From: Utricularia gibba
Taxonomy: Eukaryota > Streptophyta > Magnoliopsida > Lamiales > Lentibulariaceae
Direction of reading: 5' to 3'
Assembly: GCA_002189035.1 (NCBI GenBank)
Contig: CM007992.1
Span: 1,674,001-1,738,000 of the forward strand
DNA: 64,000 bases
The translations under genes were made by a program, and so were the position numbers. Below are positions 28,407 to 39,518 of the stretch, piece after piece (position 1 is the first letter of the stretch; each line of letters begins with the position of its first letter). The notes under the pieces were generated by a model. The model had not been told where the DNA came from. It worked only from the letters and a program-made list of their open reading frames with translations, and made no database searches.

Positions 28407-31400
28407 ATGGGCATCTTCTCAGTGTCAAGCTCGCTTCAAGTGCACCTGCTGATATGTCTCTTGGTTGCTTATTCAACCACAGCCTCCATGGATTTGAGCA
28501 CCGATGCAATGGCTCTCTTAACCTTCAGAACGCAGCTATTTGGGGAGCCTTCTTCACTCAACTGGTCTGATACTACTCTTGTTTGTAATTGGACAGGGGT
28601 CACATGCGGTTCTCGTCATCTCAGAGTGGTTGGCTTGAATCTTTCTGGTATGGGATTACAGGGGAGTTTACCTCAGGCAATTGGAAATCTCTCGTTTCTC
28701 ATCTCTTTGGATATGTCGAGAAACCATTTTAACGGCAGCATGCCACACGAATGGTCTGGATTGCGAAGACTCAAAATCATGGACTTGAGCGAGAATGATC
28801 TGAGTGAAGCAATTCCTCCGTGGATCGGACTCTTGAACCAGCTCCGGCTACTGCGTCTTCACAGCAACTCACTCGATGGCTTCTTGCCATATTCCATAGG
28901 CAATGCATCAAGGCTTGAGGTGCTGGTCCTGTACAATAACCAGATAGGGGGTACACTACCAACATCACTTTTTAACTTATCCAGCTTGCAGCTCCTGAGC
29001 ATTGGGTCCAACAGATTTGAAGGCACTCTCCCATCTCATCTCTGTTCCGGAATTCCGAGCATCATGTTCTTGATGCTTCAGATGAACCAGATAGAAGGAG
29101 AGATACCTTCCAATATCTCCGCTTGTACACAACTAGAAAGGTTCAGCTTGTATAGAAACAAGTTGGGTGGTACCATTCCTTCAGACATGAGCTCTCCTCT
29201 CACACCACTATGGGAAATCCATCTAGCTTACAACAATGTAGTTGGTGAGCTCCCCAGAACTTTAGGGGAATGGAAGGCACTTGAAATTTTTTCTATAGAA
29301 GAAAACAATATTACAGGAACCATTCCATCCGGACTCTCCAACTTGACCAATTTACAGAGGATGGAGTTCAGAAGCAATAGAATCTCAGGCATGTATCAAA
29401 TGCTTTTACGTTCGAAAATGCTTGTCTCTTTGTTCACTCTTTTGTACTCATCTCCAGGCACAATTCCGAATGAGTTTGGAACACTTAGTAACTTGGAGGC
29501 CTTTGGAGCGAACAACAATAACTTACGGGGAGAAATTCCAAGTGGGTTTTTCAATGTTTCAACTCTTCAAGTGCTTACCATTGCTAACAACAGAATTACT
29601 GGACAACTTCCTGTTGATTTCTGCTTTCGGCTTCCTAATTTGGTGGGACTATACTTGGCTGTGAATGAACTCTCTGGGGAACTTCCACGATCCATTTCCA
29701 ACTGTTCAAGTCTTCAGGTCGTAGATTTTTCATCAAACCACTTCACAGGGATTATTCCGAGTACCATCGTAGAGATGAGATTCCTAAGGATAGTAAACTT
29801 AGAATTCAACAACTTTAGCAGTGAATCATCGGGAATGAGTTTTCTTAGTGCAATGACGAACTGCAGACAACTAAGTGTATTGGGGTTATCAGGTAATCCT
29901 TTTATAGCATCACTGCCAAATACTGTTGGTAATTTGTCAACTTCACTTGAGTACTTTCGTTGCATCGATTGTGGCCTCCATGGAGTCATTCCTGTAGGAT
30001 TTGGAAATCTTACCGGCTTGCTCTTATTGTCTCTGCCACGAAACAATCTGATGGGATCTATTCCAACCACGTTTGATAAACTTCAAAAGCTTCAAGGTTT
30101 GCATTTATACAGAAACAACATCAGTGGATTCATACCGAGTGCTCTATGTAACTTGCACAGTGCGAGCTCCATAGGTCTTTATGGAAACCAGATTGGTGGG
30201 AGTATTCCTACATGCATCGGAAATCTAAGCTCTGTAAGAGAACTCTGGATTTCTGAAAATAACTTAGAATCCACCATACCATTGAGTTTGTGGCAACTTA
30301 ATAATCTTCTTGAGCTAAACTTGTCTAGAAATCACTTGAGTGGTTCCATTGCTTCTGATATTGGAAATCTGAATGCTGCACATCTTCTTGATCTTTCGGT
30401 AAATAATTTTTCTGGTGTTATTCCAACTTCCATTGGATACATGAGTAGATTGACAGATTTGTCATTCGCATATAATGAATTCCAAGGCATGATTCCAGAG
30501 ACTATTGGCATGATAATGAGTTTGGAAAGATTGAATCTGTCTCACAACAATCTTTCCGGGGGGTTCCAAAAGCTTTACAGCAAATTTCAAGTCTTGCGGT
30601 GCTTGATGTTTCTTACAACAGGTTAAGAGGTGAGATTCCTACAGAAGGGGCCTTTCGTAACTTCTCTTATCAGTTCTTTGAATCAAATGAAGAGCTTTGT
30701 GGTGAACCTCGATTCCATGTCCGTCCATGCCAGGTCTTGAGGAATGGATCACAAAGGAAAAAAGTGATTCTTTCCCTCATGGCTGTTTTGCCAATACTCA
30801 TTGTTTTTTCAATAGCTCTGCTGGTGGGATGGACCTTGAATAACAGGCGACATGCGTTACACGACGAAGAAAACCAACCATCAAGTGTACTCCCACTTAG
30901 AATATCATATCATGCTATTCTCCGAGCAACTGAGAACTTGAGCCAAAGTTACTTACTTGGCAATGGAGGATTTGGGTCTGTTTACAAAGGAGTTCTGTTG
31001 GATGGGCAAGTCGTGGCAATCAAGGTGTTCAATCTACAGAACGAGAAGGCCTTGAAAAGCTTCGATGTAGAATGCAACATACTCCGAAGCCTGCGTCACA
31101 GAAACCTATGCAAAGTCATCAGTGCATGCTCCAATCCTGATATCAAAGCACTGGTCATGGAGTTCCTTCCTAATGGGAGCCTCGAGAGGTGGCTCCATGG
31201 CGAACACCACTTCTTAGACATCTTCCAAAGATTCTCCATCATGATAGATATTGCTTGCGCTCTCGAGTATCTCCATCAAGATTATGACGTTCCCATTGTG
31301 CATTGTGATTTGAAGCCAAGCAATATACTTTTGGACGAAGCTATGACTGCCTACTTAAGTGACTTTGGGATCGCCAAGTTTCTACAAGACATGGACAGCC

Positions 31401-31913
31401 CTGTGCAAACTACTACCTTCGCAACCATAGGATACATTGCTCCAGGTAAATTTTACTTCCCATGTTATACTTTTCCAACGTGAAAAGACTTACCAGCGCT
31501 TCTTTCCAGAGTATGGCTCTGAAGGTTTGGTGTCGACAAGATGCGATGTGTTCAGTTTTGGTATAGTTTTAATGGAAGTGTTCTCTGGGAGGAGGCCTAG
31601 CGATGAAGTGTTTGTGGGAGAATTAACTCTCAGGAACCTGGTAGAGAAGTCCATGTCCACTGGCATCACACAAGTAGCAGACCCAAGACTGGTGAATCTC
31701 GATGATACAACAGATTTCTCTGTGACATTGAATTGTTTGTCTTTGGCGATGGAGTTGGCCTTGAAATGTTCAATGGAAAGTCCAGTAGAGAGACCCACAA
31801 TGAAAGATGTTGTGGCTACTCTGAAAAGTATTGCACGTATGCTTCCAAATAATTCTACAGAGAAGATAAGAGATGCATTGCCTGCAACGCAATTCCCCGG
31901 TTACCGGGTCTAA
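28407..31913 (+). CDS. LRR receptor-like kinase, subfamily XII, non-RD, with one-base frameshift
   Basis: The order is signal peptide (about 1-27), LRR cap with CNWTGVTC, about 23 leucine-rich repeats, a membrane helix (around VILSLMAVLPILIVF), and a Ser/Thr kinase. The kinase has GNGGFGSVYKG, VAIKVF, HCDLKPSN and SDFG. HCD instead of HRD makes it a non-RD kinase, as in Xa21, EFR and FLS2. A GT-AG intron (31446-31509) splits the kinase at the position common in this subfamily. Two oddities occur. A run of six G at 30558-30563 shifts the frame between the last LRR and the juxtamembrane part. A 69-base in-frame insert at 29389-29457 looks like a small intron. The rest is well kept, so either the gene broke recently or the assembly has a homopolymer error. 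Its ligand cannot be told. Confidence 0.85.
31446..31509 (+). other. Kinase-domain intron of the LRR receptor kinase
   Basis: GT-AG intron between GYIAPG and EYGSEG. Its removal joins the activation segment to the APE-equivalent part of the kinase in frame. The 64-base length is short but normal for plants. Confidence 0.85.
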
Positions 31914-32135
31914 AAGAAAACTGCAAGTTTCTCCCAGAGTAAATGCTGTACAAAATTTGTCAAGTTTCCGGAATCTGATCAAATGGTATCCAGTCATGTA
32001 TGATTGCAATCTATGAACGCCATCTCGTTCTGCGGAGAGCGATCTCCTGCATATTACAGACACGTCGTCATTAATCCGTGGGAGCCCGGCGACCCATCAA
32101 ATGGCGTGGTCGTGGCAAAGCCGCATGCATGTAGG

Positions 32136-34551
32136 CTAGGATCTTAATCTGTATGCATCCTTGAGTGTGGACTTCATGTATTTCAGAGCGGATCTCAGCA
32201 CTGCCTTTGCTTTCCTGTCAGGAGCAATGCCAGATACCAGCATTTCTTGAAAAACAGCAGGAACCTGCAAACCAGCAACAAAAAAGGCTAGTTATTTGGT
32301 TCCCCGGATACAGCAACAGCAGAATAAAGTGGCTACGGACCTTATCAAACTTCTCCACACGAATCAACGCTTTCATGAGTGTGGTGTAAGTTACAACATC
32401 AGGTTTCAAGTCCTGCAGTAACAGAACGCAGCAAGGGGATGAATCAGACGTAAATTGACGAATCCCCAAGATCTCAACCTCACCCTCTTCCTATTACCAT
32501 CCTGCTCTGTCTATATTGTACTCAAAAGATGATGCATTCGGTTGGAGTCACTTACATTCTCCTTCATGTACTGCAAAACTGCAAATGCTTCGGTGTCTCT
32601 TCGATCCTCACTGAATGCATTAAGCAAGGTGTTGAGAGCTAACAAGCTTGGCTTTAGGCCTTCACCTCTCATGACCTTGAAAGCAATTACAGCATTCTCA
32701 GATAAACCCTGCAGAGAAATACACAGAACAATGGATTCAACATATTGTCCCTCCATGTAACGAAAAAAAAAAAAGTGTAACAATCTGTCCGATATATAGA
32801 GTGCAAACCCTTCGAGCATAGGCATTGATGAGAGCATTATACATTGTGGCAGAAGGTCTCAGCCCGGCTAACTTCACTGCCTCCATGCACTCTATTGCTT
32901 CATCAAATCTCCCAGATTGTCCGTATACGTCTACTAGGGTGGTGTAGGTGAAAACATTGGGAACCAGTCCTTGGCTTAGCATCTTTCCCAAAAGCTTCTT
33001 CACATCATCCCATCTCTCTTGGGCACCAAATGAATTTATCATGATGTTGTACGTTGTGGCACACGGTATGCAGCCATTCTGTTGCATCTCCTCGAACAAT
33101 TCCTCCGCCTTTTTGTGATGCCCTTGCTTGCAGTGACAATCTATAAGCGTGTTCCATGTCACGTTATCGGGTTCAAACCCATCTGCCTTCATCCTCTCAA
33201 ATGTGTCCATCATATGTTCAATACAGTTGCATTTCCCAAACATGTCGATCATTATATTGTAGAACTGAGCATCCGGGCTCACACCAAATTCTTTCATTTC
33301 ATTCAAGACATGGAATGATTTCTGCCATTCTCCTTTATCTCTGTAATTTGTCAATATTCTGCTGAAAACGAATGAAGTAGGCTTCACACCAGATGACTGG
33401 ATTTCTTTCAGAATAATCCTTGCACAATCCCATCTCCCAGCGTTTCCATATGCATCAATGAGCAAACTATGCGTATGCTCATCTGGTAAAATACCACTGT
33501 TTTTCATTTCTGAAACAATGTACTCTGCACTTTTCAAAGCTCCCACCTTTGCATATCCTTTCAAAAGAGCATTATATGCTCTAGTGCGAGGTTTCATTCC
33601 ACCATCCTTAAACTCCTCGAAAACCGCCTCTGCTTCTTCGATTCTTCCCAAGTTCCCCAACTCGTTCACTACTGAAACAATAGTGCTTGTCTTTGCACTC
33701 AAACCACTTCCCTGCATAAGCCCTAAGAAGTAAAGTGCTCTATCTATATCTCCAGCTTTGGAAAAACCCAAAATCAAATCGTTCAACAATTGCACGTCTA
33801 ACTCTATAAAATCATCCTCCATTTGGTTGTACAGCTTCTCCAGCATGGCTGCATCGACACAGTGACTCTTGATCAAAGATTGAATAATCAGACTATAATT
33901 AGCAAAATCATTCTGATGCCCATCCAGCCGCATTCTTTCCATCAAATTCAACGCTTTTTCAAGATCTCCATTCCTCGCACACGCCCCAATAAGAGCGTTG
34001 TAGGTCAAGGGAGTCAAGCTCTGACGCTGAGATAAAAGAAAAGCCTCGTAAAGCTTCTCATCCCGTCCCAAAGCATGGACTAGAATGGAGTAAAGAAGTT
34101 CGTAAGAGAAACAGATTTTGTGTCTTTGAAGCCATGTGACTAGAGAATAAGCAGTAGAAAGAGAGGAAGACGACAGACAGAGATTTTTCAGGAGGGAATG
34201 CCAATGAGTGGCAGGAACAGCGCTGTACAATTCTGCAAGGCGGAGCTCCACCGGGTCAGTATACGACGATGGGTCGGATTCTGAGGTAGCTCGATATTGA
34301 TTTGAGAGGAAATCGAGAAGTGGAGTGAAGTCGAAACGAGCGTTGGGCAGCACCCCGACGCATTCGAGCGGGTCAAGGCCATCTTCCGCTGAAGTGGAAT
34401 CAACTTCTTGGGGGATAGCCGGCAAGACTAAGCGATAATGGAGATGATAACTGCGGCTGCGATAGCGGAGAAAGGTGCCCGGCAACGGCGGCCGGAGAGG
34501 AGGGTGCCGAATATGAAACAGCGGCTGAGGGAGCAACAACGTGTTCATCAT
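32136..34551 (-). CDS. CRP1: CRP1-type chloroplast PPR protein (4 exons, 698 residues)
   Basis: Exons 32809-34551, 32556-32708, 32341-32412 and 32136-32264 give 698 residues. The first 60 or so residues are rich in Arg, Ser and Pro with few acidic residues, as in a chloroplast transit peptide. Behind residue 170 follow about a dozen 35-residue PPR units of the pure P type, recognisable by repeated TYN-LI, G-M and P(D/N)-TY patterns, with no E or DYW tail. Such proteins bind single RNAs sequence-specifically. Length and order match maize CRP1 and Arabidopsis At5g42310 (from memory), which are needed for petB-petD transcript processing and petA and psaC translation. The last three small exons sit where other CRP1 genes also have introns, as far as I recall. 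It converges with the LRR receptor kinase gene; the stops are only 222 bases apart. Confidence 0.9.
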
Positions 34552-34797
34552 CCAGCCTCTCTCCCAATGGAAATCGCTCTATGTTATTTATTTATAAAAT
34601 ATATGTAACTATAACATAGCTATACGTAAATAAATTTTTAAAATATTATAATAAACGTATTTAAAATATATAAAAAATTAAAACATAATTGATTAATAAA
34701 AATAATGTGAAATAAAAATTTTGAAGTGTATGATTAAATGGATTGTGCAATTGTTTTATAAATCGTACATACATTAAATAATATTTTTATCACATTG
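34552..34797. promoter_or_regulatory. Upstream region of the CRP1-type gene
   Basis: This AT-rich stretch lies directly ahead of the CRP1-type start codon and ends at the border of a palindromic LTR structure. The whole non-repeat upstream region is thus about 250 bases. No specific element could be assigned. Confidence 0.35.
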
Positions 34798-37202
34798 TAA
34801 TAATTAATTTTGTATCGTTCCAAAACATGTTCTTTTATTACTCTTAAGTATTGTTTTTACTTATTTTAGACTCTAATTTCTCATTATTTTCAATTAATTT
34901 TGTATTTTTCACACTACTTTGATTTTTTTGAAGATAAATTATATTTTGTAGATTTTTGGAGTACTTTTGGATCAATTTGATGAGAAATCAAGACCCACCA
35001 AATTATGGACTTGATGGGTCACGAATCTCAGCCCAAGATTCGGTCAAACGATGAAGATTTGGTCCAAAATTAATGGATAAGATAGAGATATGAAGAAGAT
35101 TTTTAAAGATTTGAATATAAGATATTATTCAACCCCATCAAATAAGTTCAATACGAAAACTTAGATCTAATGTCTTACAAATAGTCCACCCTCTCAACCA
35201 TTAGAGATGTCTTTGACTACTTTTCTTTTGTATCTTTCCTATTTTCATGTCTATTTTCATGTTAAAGTCGAGTTTGTGCGCATAGGTGTTTGCAGCTAAG
35301 GATCTGCGGTGAAGCCTTGCTTGCACAAGTTCTGCGCGTGTGACTGTCTTACTATGTTTTTTAGCATTTAATTTGAGGTTTGATTCTGTTTTTCACAACG
35401 TTTTCTTTACCAACGTGATCTTTAAAAACAGAATCAAACCTCAAATTAAATGTTGAAAAACATAATAAAACAATCATACGCGCAGGACTTGCACAAGCAA
35501 GACTTCACTGCAGATCCTCAGCCGCAAGTGCCTACATGCGCATACTCGACTATAACATGAAAATAGACATGAAAATAGAAAAAATACAAAGGAAAAGTGG
35601 TCAAAGAATGTTTCTAATGGTTGAGAGAATGAGGTATCTATAGAAGAGTAGATGATAAACGAAAAATTCACACGTCGTAAATGTAAACTTTCCTATCAAA
35701 TAAATTTATAACCTAATACACATTCAAGCATAAAACAATTATGAGCATAGTGGATTAGGGTCGAACACAAGGAGCTAGGTGTTTGCTATGTGAAGGTCAA
35801 TGCAAGGAATCAATGTCTTGTTGGTAAAATTGGTCTTAGCTAGAACTAAGGCAGAACTAAAACGAAATACAGTAAAGAAAAGTAATAAGTTCTAGAGTTC
35901 GGTTGTTTCTGGAATGGAATGGGTGATGCCTTGGGACTCGTACGGGATGTATGCTCATCACTAAACAAACTCACACAAATCACAAATCATACAACTAATT
36001 CACAAGATCTAGGTCTACCCGGATTCTTGTTTTTCCCCCTAATCTTTGGTCTACCTCTAATTAGGGTTGTTAAGTTGGGTTTCACTACTTCCCCCTCCTG
36101 GATTTATCCTGGTTTGTTAAGGAAGTGGCGTGACTCATGACTGTTTAGATCTAAAGGTTGATTAATATGTTTCTCCCCTTTTTACCCCAAGGCACCCCCT
36201 AAGTACTTAGCCACTCATGCTTAAGGCAAACGAAAGTGAAAAAGAAAACATCACCCACAGTGTGCTCATTTCACAGTCAAATACTAGAAAACAAACAAGT
36301 AAGTAATATGAAGTGTCAACAAAAACTAAAAAACGTCACTAGCTACTCTTAGCTAGGGGTAATATTCTTCGAAGACAGAAAATAATCTTGAACTTCAGTT
36401 TCATTCCTGTTTGTCTTCTTTCTTCTTCCTCCCCAGAAAACCTTCTCCCCAGAAAATGTGTTCGTGAGTCTCCAAGGGTAGATCTGATTTCTCTCTCCAA
36501 CTTTCCTTATTTTTTTCCAAAATCTCCCTTTTTACTCCTTGGATTTTGTGTGCACCAATTTTCAGACTTTTGGACTCATCTTCTGCCACTACATTGTGCA
36601 TGTTCGGCTCCTTTGGATTTGTGTTGTGACCTACACTGCATTGCTTGAATTAAACTATTAGAAGGTTGGGGCTAAATCACAGATTTAGTCCCAATTAAGA
36701 CTAAAATCACACAATTACGGTACTTATGCACAAAAATATAAAATTAGGTAGTAAAACTAAATTTTTGTAACACAATATGAATTTTTTCATGTATTTAATC
36801 ACTCAAAAATATGTGTTATCAGTAGATCTAAGTCTTTGTATTGGGGTTGTGTTGATGTATTTAGATAATATCTTCTATTCAAATATTTTATCCAAATCTT
36901 CGAAAATCATCTTCATATTTCTATGTTATCCATGAATCTTGGACTAAATCTTTTGATCGAGTCTTAGGCTAAGATTCAAGGCCCATCAAGTCCATAATTT
37001 GGTGGGTCTTGATTTCTCTTTAAATCGATTTAAAAGTGTTCTAAAAATCCACAAAATATACTTTTTCTCCAAAAAAATCAAAGTAGTTTGAAAAATGTAA
37101 AATTAATTGAGAATAATAAGAAAATATAGTCTAAAATAAATAAAAACAACACTCAAGAGTAATAGAAGAACATGTTTTGAAACGATACAAAATCAATTAT
37201 CA
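34798..37202. repeat. Head-to-head pair of family A LTR halves (palindrome), right arm split
   Basis: The left arm (34798 to about 35424) reads as the first half of an A-type LTR. The right arm (about 35425-35652 plus 36827-37202) is the same segment inverted. The arms are about 0.6 kb each, and the centre lies in the AACGTGATCTTTA/AAAACAGAATC region. Both outer ends are the LTR start, TAATAATTAATTTTG at the left and the inverse of TGATAATTGATTTTG at the right. The second half of the LTR is missing from both arms. A transcript through it could fold into a long hairpin, though the arms differ at many positions. The flanks share only ATTG, so how it arose is open. Confidence 0.8.
35653..36821 (-). 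repeat. Family B solo LTR, copy B1, with 5-bp target duplication GTAGA
   Basis: The ends are TGATAAACG and GTTATCA, which also form a short inverted repeat. It is flanked by GTAGA at 35648-35652 and at 36822-36826, the 5-bp duplication usual for LTR retrotransposons. Length 1169 bases, non-coding. It interrupts the right arm of the palindromic A-type structure and is therefore younger than it. No internal retrotransposon sequence remains, so recombination between two LTRs has removed it. Confidence 0.9.
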
Positions 37203-37860
37203 ATTGTATAAAACTTATGATAAAATTAATTAAATGTGATTAATTTATTAAATCGCGAAAACTAATTATTTCAAGCATTCAAATACGAGAAATCAACCAA
37301 TTAAAGATCAAATATAGTAATATGCCGTATTTTGAGATTAATTATATCTGATATGCAAGATGTTGAGAATCAATTTTATTTTCTAATATCAAATATTTTA
37401 TCTAAATATTTTAAAATAAGATGTAAATCTTATCTAATCTGAAATTTATAGATTGAATTTTCATCCAAATAGCTATATATTTTATTCCATCAAGATTATA
37501 TATTTTTTTTAAATTACAAGCATATTTTCTTTATAAAAACGATAATTTAATATAAAAGATATAAAAATAATTTAAAATATAAGAAAATCTAGATAAAACA
37601 AATGTAAAGCGATTTAAAAATATTACAAATATAAGTGATAAAAAAATTAATTATGTCTGATATGAAAAAAAATATTGAGGATTAATTCTACCAGTGGAAA
37701 TGAAATGTGTAATTTATATTAAAAAATAGATTATTTTATTAAAATATTAAATAATAGAATATTTTAACGTATTTTTCAAAGATTTAGATAACGCTAAAAT
37801 CTGTCTTTTAAGGGTAGGGTGGATAAATGGGCCTGAGGGTGAAGCCCATCTAGAGAAAAT
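37203..37860. other. AT-rich intergenic stretch
   Basis: Very AT-rich DNA without a reading frame of note. The right end approaches the pyrimidine-rich 5' exon of the next gene and likely holds its promoter. The tract at about 37.2-37.7 kb looks like degenerated LTR sequence, but the match is too weak to name. Confidence 0.4.
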
Positions 37861-37869
37861 AGCGAGTGA

Positions 37870-38175
37870 CCACGTGTCGAATAGACCCTGTCAAATGTCC
37901 CTCTCATTCCCTCTCATCTTTATTTTTCACATTTCTTTTTCTTTAATTCACATCACTTTCTCGCTTCCTGGTTCTACTCCTTCCAAGACGCTCAGAAGGC
38001 CTAGGAATCTGCGTAAAGTAAAAAATCTATTTACTTTCGGTTTATCTTCCAGCTCCCACTTTTTACTGGCAAACACTCCTGCTTATCGCAGAGATTTGGA
38101 TCTCGTTTTCTTCTGCACAAATGTGGATTTAGTTTTCTATCCGGAGTGGTTTTGGAAGAGATTGCTGGTGGATCT
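37870..38175 (+). other. Possible 5' exon of the CaaX-tail gene
   Basis: A CT-rich leader-like stretch, followed by a GT donor-like site near 38175 (ATCTGTATGTCTG), precedes the coding exon at 38.6 kb. This pattern is common for plant 5' untranslated exons. It may contribute the first base or bases of the start codon. No transcript is available to fix it. Confidence 0.35.
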
Positions 38176-38637
38176 GTATGTCTGTGCTTCTTTTTTTATA
38201 TTCGTTATCTGCTTTAATTTTGGGTGTCCAAATTGGCTGTTTTTCGGCCGATTCGCGTTCGAATTGCGAGATCTAATGTTGTTGTGCTGTTTGCAATTTT
38301 GAAAGTTTGAAGATTTTAATGATATAGAGGTCCGTGTTGAAGTCGGTCTTCTGGGGCTCGTGAATTCTTGATACCGTTTCCGGGCGAGAAAGAAAACTAT
38401 CCTATGCCATTCCTGTTTGTTTGCTTCTTTTTCACACTTTTTATTGGATTGAACCGTGCGTGGATCTTCTTAGTACGGTGACGTAGCTCATAGTTGAGAA
38501 TTATTTTTTTTATGCAGTGTTGGGTATGCATCAGATCCCTGGTTTGTGTTGCTGATCAAAATTGCAGTCTCCTAAAATGGCATTTTGTTTTTTTCTTTCC
38601 CCTTATATGAAGCTTTTCTTGAACTTCTTATGGTAGG

Positions 38638-39518
38638 TGGACTAAACTACTTGTGCGTTGCTCAAATGAGAAGGGGCTAATGCTACTGGCAGGAGAAGGA
38701 GGAAACTTTTTCTATTCTTCAGCTGCTGGATACAGTAAGGCCCTGACTCTACTTATATTGGGCCAAAGAAAAACAAAGAAACCAATGAAGATAACACCCT
38801 GTAATCAGTACCAGTTGGTTGACCAGGAAACTGATCCTGAACTGCTGGCTTCGAGTAAGAACTGGCTGATTTGGCGGTGTAACTCATTTTTGTGCTTTGA
38901 CTGCGCCGCCAACCGTAGAGATGGGTCATCTCCAGTAAAAGTTGGACTCACAACTGATAAAGAAGTCTCAGCCGCATATCTGAAATTTGATGACGGTAAA
39001 GATCTAGTTCGTCTAGTTGAACCAGTTAGTGGCGGTGATGAGCCGGTTTACCCCCCTGAGGATGCTGTGAGCCACATGAAGATGAATTTTCCAAAGGGTG
39101 TCCTGAAAAAATCTGTAAATGATGATCCAGTTGCGAACAATGCTGTAGATCATTCCGCCGAAAATGCCAAGAACGATGAAGCATCATCTGAAACAGATAG
39201 TGATTCGCCATTTCAAATCGACAAGAGGAAAGTACAGTGGACTGATATAACTGGTGGAGAGCTTTTCGAGATTCGAGAATTTGAGATGAGGTACATCTTT
39301 CAGTTGAAACAAACTCAAAGTAAAGCGCATCAATCTGCTATTGGATTACCCATGTTCATTTATATACTTTTGGCTTCTGCATTCTTGAACATTGATTGAT
39401 GCCTGGTCTTCCTCTTTTCACTCAAGAATTCATGTGTTCTTGCAGTGAAGGTGAATCAGGAGATGAACTCGACCACTTCACTGGAGATACATGTTCAGGG
39501 AGGTGCAGCATAATGTAA
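38638..39518 (+). CDS. Conserved plant protein of unknown function with CaaX-like C-terminus
   Basis: Exon 38638-39290 and exon 39446-39518 join in frame across a GT-AG intron, for about 240 residues. I do not recognise a named domain. The N-terminal part reads RCSNEKGLMLLAGEGG; the middle is acidic and Ser-rich; a conserved-looking RKVQWTDITGGELFEIREFE segment precedes the exon border. The last four residues are Cys-Ser-Ile-Met, the form of a CaaX farnesylation signal, so the protein may be lipid-anchored. The true start is unclear. The open frame runs back to an acceptor-like AG before 38638 with no ATG at the expected place, so an upstream exon probably supplies the start codon. Similar plant proteins exist to my memory, but I cannot name them. 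Confidence 0.65.

Noticed and set aside
29422-30070. Frames of 80 and 118 codons overlapping the LRR region
   Set aside because: Shadows of the LRR receptor frame; the repeat pattern is only in the main frame.
36388-36648. 86-codon frame inside family B copy B1
   Set aside because: It lies wholly in a non-coding LTR and the frame is not kept in copies B3 and B5.
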